Source of the DNA: Artemia franciscana
Lineage: Eukaryota; Arthropoda; Branchiopoda; Anostraca; Artemiidae
Reading direction: 5' to 3'
Assembly: GCF_032884065.1 (NCBI RefSeq)
Contig: NC_088873.1
Coordinates: 2,293,718-2,357,717 of the forward strand
DNA length: 64,000 nucleotides
In this document: positions 23,101 through 37,100 of the stretch, piece after piece
Layout: each line of letters opens with the position of its first letter
How positions within the stretch are numbered: position 1 is the stretch's first letter
Position numbers and translations under genes: made by a program
The notes under the pieces: generated by a model
Told to the model about the DNA's origin: nothing
Seen by the model: the letters and a program-made list of their open reading frames with translations, nothing else
Databases searched by the model: none

Positions 23101-25114
23101 GCTAATCAATCATTTCTTGTTCTATGAATATTTTTTCTTTGATTCTTCTATTTCTTCTGCAGTCAATTATAAGTCTTTCATGTAAAAAAAAGGTCTATGG
23201 AGTCAGCCTGTTGAAGACAGAACACAGCATGCTCAGGTTGCTGAAAAACTCAATATATGCCATAAATGATTTTCTATATACAGCACAGAGTTAGAATAGC
23301 TTGTTTTTTTACTTTACAACTCACAAAATAATAGTTCTAGTTAATTCGTCATAAAGGAGATATCCTGAATAAGAGCTCTAAGATAGAAATAAATTTGTGG
23401 TTTTTTGTATTTTCATACTATTAGAAGTTATGTGCAAGTGCACTTTGAGTATTTTGGTACAAATGGTATATTTAAAATTGGTGTAGAAACACATAAATAT
23501 ATGGGTCTTTTTAACATAAATAAAAGCTTAGCTTTTATCTTACCTATACTTCTCAGAAAGAAAAATTAACTCATTTACTGCTTAAAAATCAAAACCAGAG
23601 TTGTTGCCTCTTTGATTTTGAGCATTTTGTTTCTTCTTTGAAAGGAAAAATCATGTTGCAAACTGATTAAAAATAGAAACTGGATTTAATCAAATGTGAC
23701 AATATTCATAACCAAATTTACTCATAAAGCAATTAACCTGTAGGTAAATTGTGTTTTGACAAGCCTTGTACAATCTATATAATGCGTCTATACATAAATT
23801 CAGAATAGACCAAATCATGCTTTTTTTGGTGTTTAGCAAAAAATAATAAAAATGAAAAAACTAACAAGTGGTAGGTAATTTTGTATCATATCCACCTACC
23901 AAAAACTGACTAACTGTAGATGATGGTCTTTTTCATGAAAAGTTGAATTCTGAATTTTCTAGTTTTTTTATGTTTGTTATAAGTTAAGTTTCAACATAAC
24001 CAACTCAATAAATCAAATTCATTTTCACTGTCCTTGGTACTTTGATATAATTTGTTACACAGTCAACTGTGCTTGTAATAAAGTACTCGTCGCCAAGTTT
24101 TACTCTCTAGTCAAATGGCTAATAAACATATTGGGTCTTGACAAGCTATGCACATTTAAGATTTCCATAATTTTAGGTTTAAAATGAACAAAAGATGTTA
24201 TTTAAATACACAGCACCAACAAAATTAAATAAACTTAAACAAGTAGAGGGTCATCATGTGTATTTTCTATATTAATATGAAATTGAGTTTGTTCCAGAAA
24301 GAAAAAAATTATAGGCAGAAGGTCCAAATTTAATCTTCCGAATGCTTTAGACTTCAATTTAATGATAATTGTGGGTCCACTTGTAAAACACCACTCAACA
24401 ACATTTTTTATGTTCTGTTTAGGATGCCCACAATGTGATAATGGACTTCGATGAAAATACTTCATATTTTGCGGTTTATGATGGGCATGGTGGTTCAGAG
24501 GTAGCTGCATACTGTTCTGTCAATTTACCAGAGTTTCTGAAAAAATTAGAATCATTCAAGTAAGTCTTTTTAAATTTCCTGTTCTGCAATTTCTTGTTTT
24601 GGTTGGTGTTTTTGAGAAAAAGGCTTTAAAATTCAGTTGCAAAATGAAATATTTCAGTGAAACTTTGCAAAAACTTTGTTTCAAAAGACTGAGCTTAAAA
24701 ATTTTTTTTAGCAAGATTTTAGGGAATTTTGCTTTCAGTTTGAATTAATATAGCAACTATTGTGCTGTCTCGTTTTTTTTTCTATCATTCTCTATCAATA
24801 TAAGTATTATCATTTTCATTTATATTTTTCAGTATATTTCAAGAGGACAAAAAAGATAGAAAATTATGCTAATTAGTCTTTAGCATAATTTTCTATCCTT
24901 TTTGTGCTATTTTCCTTGATTCTTGGTTGTAGGCTTTTCAGTTGTCACTGTTGTGCGGACTTCTTTTTTCTTGATGCTAATCAATGGGTGGCTTCCTAAT
25001 TTAGTAATACCATTTGTGTCTACATACCTAAATGTCAAAGTAGATTTTTCAAATTTGACACTTCCATAAGATTTGATTCAGTACCATGGCGTTAATTAAT
25101 AGAACTGTAGGAGG

Positions 25115-25199
<85 letters not shown>

Positions 25200-28100
25200 A
25201 ACTATTTTTTAAAATTTAGAGGGAGGACAATTGCCCTCCCCCTCCCAAATACATACATGCACAGTCTATAATCGAATGAAGGAATGAACTTCATTTCCCA
25301 CTAAAAAAAGAACAGTGTCACTTATGGAGTAATAAAAGAAAAGAGAAAAAATGCATCAAATAAAAATGCACAAATATATGCAAGGAAACCAACTTATGAA
25401 CACTAATACTGCAATGCATCACACGCTTCATTTCCTCTTGAATTCAGATTAAACTTATCTAGTCTTTTCTGAACAATCATTTATGGGTTTAGTATGTTAT
25501 ATTGTTTGCTAATCCCTGCGTTCTGCTTCCAAGGAGACACACAAAAGAAATTTACGAAAATGGTAGTAACAAGAACATATCACATGTTTATTCTTGTCAG
25601 ATAAGAGTAAAAAGGAGAGAGTGCCAACGCGTATGGTGTAGCAATCACCGAAAATAGCTGGGCCCGAATCTGTTGACTATATGAAGCTTTGGACGATACA
25701 ATTATACCGTAAGCTTTTTGGACTTTACTAGTAACATCTTCTATTAAAAAAAACACTTGTCGAATTAATGCTACAACCAAAAAGTAGACGAAGATGGACT
25801 ATACTTGATGAAGATTTTACTATCTTGTCACCAAGCTTTACTTCGGGGGCAGGATCACTTCCTTTACGATTAAAGACAATAAGCTCTGTTTTAGTCTTGT
25901 TGAAAGACAGACTGGTTTTCTTGTTTGAGCTTTTAAATGCTGTAGAATTCTTTTCGAAACGAGAAAAAAACCACTTAAATACAATATATTGTCAGTATAG
26001 TTCAGTAAAGATAGATGTTGACCAAGATGAAACCTCAAACTGATAGCTCAGTTTGAGTGCATGCTGAGTTCCAACTAGACCATTATTGTAGAGAGGTGGC
26101 GAAGAGATAGTTCCTTGACGGATCTCTTTTTTTTTTTTTACTAGGATAATAGTAGAAGCAATTTTTATTCCACTTGGTAGATTTTTCTTAAACTTCACTA
26201 CAAGTTTCCAATAAAAATTGTGGAAAGTAATAATTACCAACTTGTCAAGACTCTGGTTATATGCACTCAACAGCAGTTGGCTATCCTGATAGGAGTTGAA
26301 GGCTTGAGTTACTTCTAAACATGCAATAACAATAGCTTCGCCAATTCGATCACAATCCAGGAGGATATTACACATGAGGTGATACACAAGTTCTCTACTG
26401 CTGCCCTTTTTAAACCCAAACTGGTTGCTGGGTTTGTAACACACTCGGTTTGTCTCATCAGTAACTAGTATTTCAAAAAATTGACATTAAACAGGGGCTA
26501 TGGTAATTGACCTATGTGAACTGCACTGAGATGTGTCTTTCTCCCTTTTGATAACTAGATTGAAGATACCAATACAAAAAGAATCATTCACTAACTGATA
26601 TGAGAATATACTTTGTTACATTACAGTTAAGTTCTCAAACAACACCGGAATGCCATTCACCAGATGAAAGCCACAAATATAATCAGCTCCCTTTGAGCAC
26701 TTTTTTTTTTTAGTTTGCTAATGGCATCATAGACGCGGAAGAAGGTTACTATAAATCCTGGACTTTCAATAGGCTCAGAGAGTCTTTTGTCTAATTCCCT
26801 TTTTAGAAGCTCTTTCAAGCTTAGGATCAGGTGCATAAAACTTGGAAGTATAGTATTCAGTGTACTCATCCTCCAAAAGGCTTGCATGTGTGGGGTTGGA
26901 ATGCTTAATACCTCTGTTATTCTAACAAACATAGGGTAAAAGAAGAGGTTTAGAAGAGTAAACTTCTAAACCAGAGAAGGTTTGGTTTTGATTCGAGCGC
27001 TATTTTTTTATGATACGAATCCAGTGCAGAGCTAAACAATTTCGCGCTTTTGTGTACAGTCTGATTTTATTCACTGTGCCCACTTTAGGCTTATCATGAT
27101 CCCATCACAGCTGAAACCAAAATTACGGCCGCTGACAGGCTTCACTAAGCTCGAAGTTTTCGTTCCACTCCGGTATTTCGGTTCCGATCGAAATTTTTCT
27201 TGTAGGCACACTTGCTTTTTCTGCCATTCTCAACGCATGCACGATTTCACAGAAATGGGTATTCAGGTATAACTACTTGTCAGCCTGAATTAGTCTGTAA
27301 TAGGAGGCAAGGTACTGTGATTTTTGATAATATGTTATCAGACACTAAATGGTGAGTATGGATGTCAATTCTTCCCCAATCCGGTTTCCAAACCCAGCGG
27401 TTATGTTTCTTAGGTGGGGCTACTTGGACCAACACGGAGCGTATTCGATACTGGTAAATGATCATAAACACAGATTGAATTGTAAACATGGGAAGAGGGG
27501 TGAATTGCATTTGGTTTCGTTGAGTATGGGTGAGTATGGTGAGTATGGGCGTCAATTCTTCTCCAATCCGGTTTCCAAACCCAGCGGTTATGTGTCTTAA
27601 GTGGGGTTACTTGAACCAACACGGAGCGTGTTCGATACTGGTAAATGGTTATAAACACAGATTGAATTGTAAACAAGGGAAGAGGGGTGAATTGCATTCG
27701 GTTTCGTTGAGGAGAAAAGATCAAGGTTGGGTGTAGACCTACTATTATGTACATATATATGTGCCAGGTCGTTGTTGATGACCGTGAGTTGAGGACAGGA
27801 ACTAAAGAGGATCCCTGTCCTGAAGCTATTAGTATCACTAAGATTACAGTTCACATCTCCTGCAATGACAACAGTAAGACCTTATTTCTGCGCTTCTGAC
27901 ACATCGTTTGCAAGCTTACTACAAACCATGCTGAACTTTTGCTCTGAGTATAAGTCATGGTAGTTAGTTGACATATATGTAGAAAACACAGCAACGTCTA
28001 AGAGTTGAACCGACATAAAGAAATCAGAAAACGAAATTGGTTTGGGCATGAGTTTGGCATAAATAAGCAGAGCAACACCGCCAAAGGGTCTTCCTTTCCC

Positions 28101-31100
28101 ACTTGACAACCCAGTAACACCAAGGACTTTGACCCAACCATCAAGTTGCTGCAGGGCTAGTTCTTCTTTGAATAAGAAGTGCTCGTGTAGACATAACACA
28201 GTTTTTCAATAATATGTCACCTATATGATCAGCGTGTCGCGTGTTTGGGATGATGAAAAAGTCCCTAGTGAATGGTCAAAGGCAGTAATTGTCAAACTCT
28301 TCAAAAAAGGACAAAAGACTAAATGTACTAATTGGCATCGCTTTACAGTCAGTTGGTAGCAAGGTTTTGTGCCAAATTATTCTCAGTAGAATTCAAAGTA
28401 AAGTGGAGAAAGTTCTGAGAGATGAACAACATGGATTCCGTAAAAACAGATCGTGTTGTGACATAATATTTAGCCTGAGAGTCCTGCTGGAAGAATCTAA
28501 TACATGGCAAGTTCAACTACTCACAGTATTTATAGACTTTCTCAAGGCCTTTGACTCGATACACCTCGAGACCACGTGGGAAATTTTAATGCATTACGGG
28601 ATACCGATCAAAATTGTAAATATAATTAAAGCGCCATACCTCGATATGTTATGCACAGTACAAACAGAGGGCGACTTAACGGACTGGTTCACCGTTCAGT
28701 CAGGTGTAAGGCAGGGCTGCATTCTATCGCCACTGTTATTTGCCATAGTCATAGATCTTGTGCTTTGTGGATGTAGCTTCAGTGGGGATCTACAATTAAA
28801 CCCATTAAGAGAATTTCATGATGGTGTTTTTGCTGACGATATTGCACTCTTCGCTCACGAATCAGAAGCTATACAAAACAATATAAATGAACTTGAGCGT
28901 GTGGCAAATGCTGCTGGTCTCTCCATAAGCGCTAACAAGACTAAATCAATGTCAAATGCGGTCATTCCTGACTTAGCTGAAGGACTCTTGGTCAACAATA
29001 AGGAAATTGAAGTAGTGAGAGAGTTCAAATATCTCAGCAGCATTCTTGCGCAAGATGCCAATCCAGAAAGAGAAATTTTGTGCCGAATAGCATTGGCTGG
29101 ATTCGCCTTCAATTGTCTTAGAAAAGTTTGGAGAAATAACAAATATTTCCAGAAGCTCAAGTTCAGAATCTATAATATTAATGTCCTCTCCGTCCTTACT
29201 TAAGGCTGTGAAACTTGGAGCATCACTGCGCAACTAGGAAAACGACTACGGACATTCGATAATAACTGCCTAAGATCTGTTTTGAATATACATTGGGCGG
29301 AGAGAATAAGAATGATAGAGATTTATAGCATGACAAACAATATCCCCATCATTGATGTCATTTGAAAGCGACTATGGATGTATTGGGGGCACATGGTGCG
29401 AATGGATGATGGAAGGCTGCCTCATGACATATAGTGTTGGACACCCCCTGGCCTCTGTAAGTCAGGGAGACCCAAAATGACCATTGGCAGGATGTTAGAG
29501 AAGGAGGCAAAGTTGGCGAGGTCTTCGATGGAGGAGTTTTGGTTAAGGGCCCAGGACAGGTCGTCGTGACGAACCTTGGGAGGACCTAAGGAAGTATCCT
29601 TTTTAAATGATGCGCTGGACTCTGATAGCCAACTTCTAGGATAAATTCTTTCACTAAATCATAATGAATCAAAATTATACATTCTATTTGTATTTTTTGC
29701 AATCCAGTTTGTTATTGTTATCGTACTTCCTTATTATTTAATCAATATTAGGTAGAACTATTTGAATTATAATTTGTATCAGCTATCCAATTTCTGAACT
29801 CGTCTCTTTTTTACGGGCATTAAAAAAGAGCAACAGGAGACTGTTCAACTTGTGATTTTTTGGGTAGTTTGGCTTTTTATTTAGTACAGAAATATTGACG
29901 AAAGGAGTCAAACTTTAGCGTAGAGACGGGAGGTTAGAGGGGGTGTGTTTCTCTTGCACAGAACAGTTTCTATTAATTTCTAGTTTTAATTTTTACTTTT
30001 TACTTTCACTTAAACAACTTCATTTTTTCATGTTTAATTTGAAACAAAAAAGCTCGCATGGCCATGGTCACAAAAAAGAAAGAAAAAGAGAACCACATCC
30101 AAAAATAATTAAAACAATCTGTTAAACAAGTAAACAAAATGATTAAAACTAGAAAAAACCCCATCCAAAGAACTAATATGAACAAAATCATTATATCCTC
30201 ACGGTGAGTCAAGCCCACATGAATAGACCACGTCAGATTCCTAATACTACTAGAACCACCATTTCCCAACAGTTTTTCCACCCATAGTGCTTCCCCCTCG
30301 TCCACTTCAAAAATCCACTTTCTCAAACCCCTTTACACTTCCCCCGAAAGTGCAACAAATTGTTTTGCCACTCTCCATACAGCCGACAACTGTAAGGACG
30401 AGTCTTCATTTCAATCCTTCCCAAACATCTTCGTCTTCCCCCAAGTGGTATAAATTACGTTTTGGGAGAAATTACCAGTGTAATATCATTCCTAGACAGC
30501 GCACCGTGAAAATATGCCTCTTCTCCTTATGCCTATTTTCCCCTAGAACACAAACCAAAATATCTTGAGTTTATTTTTGTTTAATTTTCTATTATGTCTT
30601 TTATACATTCAGTCATGGAAATTTTTTCAATAAGAAATTGTTAGTGTATTTCCCTTTACATTTGGATATTTTTTTTGCTTAATTTTTGAAGTTTGGTTAA
30701 TATTGATGATTTTATTTAATTTGCAGAAGGAGAGATTTTGAAAAAGCTCTTGTAGATGCATTTCTTGGCTTTGACAAAACACTTACGGAACCAGAGATAG
30801 TGAAGAAATTGAAGAAAATGGCAGCTGACGACTATGAATCAGTAGAGGAGGAGGAAGATGAGGAGGTATTTGAATTCACAAATAATTTATCTTATAATTC
30901 TTCTACAATCTGTGTGTTATTACTAAAAAGAGGATGTAAATATTGTAGGGGAGAGTGGTATATGCAGGGACGGATTTTGGAAAACCTCCAAAATGCATGG
31001 TTAACATTGGAGTAGAAAAATGGTTTATGGCTCAAATGAAAGCCCCGGAACTGCTGCATAAACTGTGATTTTTCCAGATTTTTCTTGTATAGCTAGAAGA

Positions 31101-34100
31101 AAAAAAGGGGGGTGTCCCTGCTTATACCATTTGTCCCACTAAGTACCGGGGGTGGTATATCTTGGGACATGGGGTGGTATACTCTGGGACATAGTAAAAA
31201 TATTCATGTATTGGTAGAAAATTTCGACTATTCATCGTATAAAAACTACATTAAAAATTCGACTTCAAAAGTAAAAATATCTTAGGCACAAGACTAGACT
31301 ACCAGTCAGCAAACACGAAGTATGACGCTGCTCTGGAAGCTGTACCGGGTGCTGGGGTAGGAGGCGACAACTTTTTCAAAATGCCTTCCCTTGGATAAAA
31401 TATTGAGTCTTCTCGGTCCGGCCACTTCCACTTTCTTAGACCGGCCATGCACATGACACTCACTCTGACACTGTTCTCGTTTTTCTCTTGGACAGACCCA
31501 GGAAAATACTCTCCTTCGTAAACAACTTTAACAAAATCTCCTGTAGAGACACTGTCAAAGATCTCTTCCTCTTTCTCACTTTCATCTTCCGATTCACCTA
31601 GTTTCATCGAGTCATCACTATCATCATCAAGAATCATTTTTTCATCATCACTTCCTTCTGAATCCACAAATAGCTTTTTTGTTGTCTGGTCTTTTTTTGC
31701 TTTTCCAGCTCTTCCAACAGTCCCAACTTTTCCTCTAGCCCTGCCACCCCGTGCTTTCTTATCTTTTCTTTCGGCTTCTTGTTCTTCAATCTGTCTTTTC
31801 ACAGGAGTGTCAGTAAGAATCTTTGTAGAGCCTTTCTTCCTGCCTCTGCCACTCAATACACGCGGCTTGGATTTAGGGTATGGCCGAACTTGTTCTGGCG
31901 TCACAGGAACTGAAACGGGTGTAGAGGATTGTTCAGGCCCACTTATACTTGGGGTTTCGGCCAGGTTGTTTCTAGGTTCAACTGGATCCAAAGCAGCAGG
32001 TGCAGGTCTGTCAGTTACAGCAGAGGTTAGAAAATCATTTTCTGTAAAGATGTCTGGATTGTAAGGCCATATCCCTGTCTTCTCGAAGCCCCTCATTATG
32101 TTATTTGGCGTGAAAGATACGGGGAGGCTTTGGCCAACAAGAGATGCAATCTCGTATATCGTCACGGTCTTCCCTGGGTTGGACAGCATCCAGTTGTCCA
32201 TAGCCTTGTTGTATTGGCATTTGAAGGGAAAATACACGCAAATGTCCAATGGCTGCAACCTGTGGCTGCAGTTAGGTAGTATTGTTAGTAAAGTGATACC
32301 AGACTCTTTCGCAAACTGCACAACTGCAGAACAGATGTGGGACTCGTGGTTGTCCATTATCAGAAGCTCCGGGCTTTCAGGGGAAGCATGCGAGTAAGTC
32401 TTGAAATGTTTGAGATATTCCAGAAACAGTTCTTGGTTTACCCATCCGGAAGGCAAGGCTCCTCCAGCAGAGTTAGCAGGAGCACCAGTCAGCATGAGAG
32501 GCTGAAATTTCTTGCGTGGGAATATAAGGTAGGGGGGAAGGTACTGCCCGCTGGCAGAGATGGTTCCAACCATAGTCACAAGCACGCCACGCTCAGCTAA
32601 GGTTACTTTGCCCACTATTTTTCTACCCTTCTCGGCAAAAACCTTTGGAGGAACATGAACAGTGGTGACTGAGGTTTCATCACAGTTAAATATGTCGCTT
32701 GCTGTAGATGGAGTTTTCTTCAAAACTGACTGCAAGTTGGAGAAAAACTCCTGTACATTGTGCTTGTTAAAGCTTGTGGCACGCCCCAAACTTGTTGCCT
32801 CTGGCTTTCTAAGCGAAAGCTCTGGGTTTCGAGCCCGAAATCCAGCTAACCAGTCTATACCGGCTTCTTTAGAGTCTATCCAGCTGTCTGGGACAGTCTT
32901 GATGTTTGCAACGGCGTAGTTGTAAGCAAGGGTTCTGGTGTCTCGACTGGTCAAACCATAACACATTCTGCTCGCTTGCAGCAGGTATTGAGAGAGCGAT
33001 GCTTCTTCTTCAGGCATAAAAATAGTAGCAAATCCGAACTTTTGAGCACCACTGTAATTCGCTTTTTCGTCATCACTGAGTTTTGAATACTTTTGGTAGT
33101 GTCTGTGAAGGGCTGAACGTGACACTCCGTGTTTCTCCGCCACTGCCCTAATTGGTAAGCCAGCCTCTAAATCTACAATAGCTGCTTTAATCATGAAATG
33201 CTGGTCAACTTTCTTTTCAGCAACCGAATTAGAATATTCCTCCCACTTAGCTCTTGGAAATTGTGGCATTTTCTTCTATTCTGATGTCAAATCTGATAAA
33301 AAAAGATGTATAAGCTATTTTTATCATTAGGATACAAGTAAAAACAGATAAGAAAAGACACAATGTATGGACTGAACTGTAAGAATTCATGTGGTATATA
33401 CTGGGACATGTCCCACTACATACCACTTGTCCTTGTCCCAGTATATACCATGCGATCTCTACTTGCAAATTGTGTCCGATTTTTTTTACTGTTGCATATT
33501 TTTCCACCAGATGACCACACGACGTGGCCTGATGTTTTAGCTTTCGTTTGCTATCTTACACACACAATTTCTGCAAACCGTTACAAAATAAAGCACAAAA
33601 AACTATTGCCCAAATATTTTTTGGGGGGTATAGCCCAAAACTTTGAAGTCGATTTTCTCAAAAACGAAAATAGCAACTTACCAAAATGATAGAACTGTCA
33701 TGTCCGCCATTAAATGAACTATACTAGGTGGCTTTATTGGATTTTTTAAAGAAAGTTAGATGGCAGACAAGTACTGTGTCCCACCTTATACCCCGTCCCT
33801 GCATATACCACTTACCCCTACCCATTAAGTTCTTTGAACAGGATCGATCATTCAGGCACAATATTTATTATGGGGGTTCCTATGAAATCTCCAGCCCAAA
33901 AAGATTCATATAATCTATAACTGTTTTTTATAAATGGGTCTGCAAAAAAAAAAAATATGTAAAAAAAGACAACTAAGAAGAAAAAATGAATATTTCCACT
34001 TCAAATCTATGCAAATTCCAAGAAAGAGAATAAACCAGTGTCTAAGAAAAGACCAAAACAGTCTACTTGCCGAAACTTATACCTATGAGTCTATGTCTAT

Positions 34101-37100
34101 GAACCTATGAGTCTATGGGAACAATTCATATGGGAACTATATGAGTCTATGGGAACAATTCAACAATTATGGGAACAATTCTGCATAAGCCCATCAGTGT
34201 AATCAAATTCCACGCTATGCGACGGGCTGCTGTAGTTGAGACCGAACTCAAAGTTCCATACAATCAAGTAAAGATTATTCTCACTGTACCACCACAGGGC
34301 GAACCTGTGAGTACCGTACTTGAATATCCACGTGGAATGTGTTAGCCTTTGGTACAAGGTGTTTTCCTCTGACAACCTAGATTCTCAAAACATATCGATA
34401 ACTAAGTGGAACCAAGAAGTTCATAAAACCGGCTCATAAAATTGGATTGCCAAGTGATAAATTGAAGAACTTAATTGTGAAACATAAACAAAAAACAAAA
34501 GCAAAAATTATTTTGGATAAAAAATTGTAAAGGCATCCTCCAGTAAATCAAGTACCTAAATTGGAAAACTTAAGCAAACAACAAAAGCAAAATTATTTTG
34601 GGTAAAAAGTAGCAAAGGTTTTTTCTAGTAAATCAATGATCTTGATGGTGAAACTTAAGCAAAAAAACAAAAGTAAATGTTGAAATATTATCTTAATTTG
34701 TAGTTTTACACGATACACAGAATTAATATCATCTTTGAACAAATATTTTGAATTACATAAAACATACTGACCAGCTATTCCAAAATCATAGCTTCGGTGG
34801 AGTTGTTCTGTAAAACCACTTCCAAAATCCATATTCAACGCTTCTAAATTTTTAAGGTTACTTTTGCTTTGGCAATTAATCCTATCATTAACCATAATCA
34901 TCAAATTTCAGAAAATTGGTGCATGGCTTCGTCACTTCAATTCCCCCCCCCCCCCCAAAGGAAACGAATACCTTCCAAGCAAATAACCAATATAAGAAAA
35001 AATACACCACAAAATATCGCCTTTGACGTGTTAGAAATTCCCTACCACTCCGGCTACTATTCATTGAAACTCATACACAAAAAAAGGATTATATATATTG
35101 TCCTAAAGAGTAAATTCGCTTAATCACTAAATAAAATAGAATAAAGGCATGAAAAGTGAAAACTTTTAACTTAACCCACAAAATCACCAAACTTATGGTA
35201 ATAACAAACCATTTGCATTATACCATTTTACTTTGGTAACAGTGTCGTCTTTCTATACGCATATGAAGGGAGGTAAGCTAGGAGGTACCCAGCATTTCAC
35301 ATCTTTATCAATTAAATATTTGCGGATATTAAGCAGCTCCTTACGCAAAACTCTAATACGGGGTGTAACGTCATCTCCAATAAACACAGACTCATTGGAC
35401 CCAAACTCTTTCCCTTTAAGATTCTTCCATTGGTTTGAATCAAAAACTGGGCCTGAACACTGTCCACTTTGATTTTGACAAATTTTTTCAAGCAGTGAAC
35501 CACATTAAAAGATGATATACTTACACGACGAAGAGATAATCTATTTAAAAGCACGTCTGATATCAGGGATACAGCATCGGTGACAGGTACATCATTTAAA
35601 CCCCAGAATAATAAATCGGACATTTTGCCACGGTTTTCATCAATAATCGATTGGTTGATGACCAAATTCACTAGTTCCTTGCATTCATCAGTCATGTTTG
35701 ACCGACCCTGGACAATAGTCTTTAGAGCTAGGAGTTCGGATTTAACTCTTGTAAGTTCATTCTCAGTCGAATTATTTTATTTTCCAGGATCTTAACACGA
35801 TTGTTCATTAAACTGAAATCAGTTTTGATTTCAAGAACATTATTATTCACGCTCGGAATGTTCTAATTAATAGATTTAGCCATTTCCAGTATTTTAACAA
35901 TATTTTCCGCATTCGTTTTCTGGCAATCAGCCATGCAGCCGTCGTCAGAATTCCTTGTTGTATTCATTGCCGGGTCTGATAATTCAGCTTCTATTGGGTT
36001 GCGTTTCCCCATGGTTTTTCTTCCCACGATGCCAAATCAAACGAAAATCGATCCATCGCCTACCTTTTTATGAGCTTACTATTTATCCACGCTAGCTCAC
36101 AGCGTGCGGTTTGCATATGCCGTTAAAAGGGCATGGCTAACACCCAAAATTTGAAAAAAACTCGGACGTAGAATTCTCTCATCAGGAATCTCTTTGAAAG
36201 GTATCTTTTAAAGTACCCGTTGTGTTAGGGCAAGGCAATCAAACCAGTTCACTCATTGATTATCAAATATAAATGTCCTGTTCGTAATGAAAAACTTGCC
36301 ACATAGTTTATTAATAGCCCAATGTCTAATACGATAATCCAGTGTTCCTCAATGAAAGCAAGTTTGCTACTCTCTGTTTATTGAGATACAGGTAATCTCA
36401 ATAAATCTTAAAAAAATTCTTGATAATATCTCAATAGAGATACAGATAATTTGAATATTGACCTGATGTATAACATTCTTCCTGAAAGTGAACCACTATT
36501 TAATGGGGGTAATCAGGTTTTACAAAATCACCAAGGGGGGACTAGATTAAATACAAGGCCTAGGAGAATTGCAGCAGTAGTAGCAAACAATAGGTTTTAT
36601 TTCGCAACAGAATAATTAACTTTGTGTTCATTTTATCCAGTCCCTTTGACTCTCTCTTTGAAAACTCTGTTAGCTTCTGTGATTTATAGTCTATGTTATA
36701 TGTTTTGTATATGTTATTGTATATATTGTATATATACAATATATATACATATATGTTATTGTAACATATTGTATATGTTTTGTATATTTATAGTATATGT
36801 TTTGTGTGATTTCTGTTCTGTGATTTATAGTCTCAGTTGTGACAATTGTAGGTTTTGTTATTGGTTGTTTTTATTTCTTGGATTTGGATATTATCTATTT
36901 TTAGGTTATTTTAGTTTTTTATCTTTTTTTACGAGCGTTGAAGACGTCTCGTTTCATATAGGTGAAATATCCGCCTCCTTTTAGTTTTTGTCTTTTTCTT
37001 TCTACTGGCCTTAGTCCTGTTTTTTGTCCATCGTTGAAATTTCAACGATGGACAATTCCAACCATTTCTTTGTTGTTCTTTGTCATGGCTGGCCAGTTTA

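Larger units (their letters stand above)
17154..24422 (+). other. PPM1G: PPM1G intron 1
   Basis: 7.3 kb. Besides the LINE end at 18.03-18.56 kb and the MITE at 19.17-19.44 kb, 20.9-21.6 kb carries diverged copies of the module also seen at 3.3-4.8 kb (TTGCAGATATGCCCTTTTGA at 20998). No host exon is seen in it; open frames at 20.9, 22.2 and 22.6 kb have no protein-like support. Confidence 0.8.
24560..30726 (+). other. PPM1G: PPM1G intron 2
   Basis: 6.2 kb. From left to right: hairpin, (TC)n, minus-strand RT fossil, 187-bp duplication, minus-strand endonuclease fossil, plus-strand RT fossil, then 29.6-30.7 kb AT-rich with a family A fragment near 29.89-29.94 kb. No host exon seen. Confidence 0.8.

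Noticed and set aside
25086-25271. Ser-Leu repeat protein
   Set aside because: Translation of the (TC)n microsatellite.
31807-32919. Several plus-strand frames of 85-99 codons
   Set aside because: Shadows of the minus-strand transposase.
34160-34904. Two minus-strand frames (71 and 103 codons) as a nested gene
   Set aside because: No recognisable domain, and the second overlaps the 86-bp repeat array.
36622-36984. 120-codon open frame that looks like a membrane protein
   Set aside because: Its Tyr/Ile/Cys composition comes from TA- and TGT-rich simple sequence (TATATGTTTTGTATAT and similar). No family signature.
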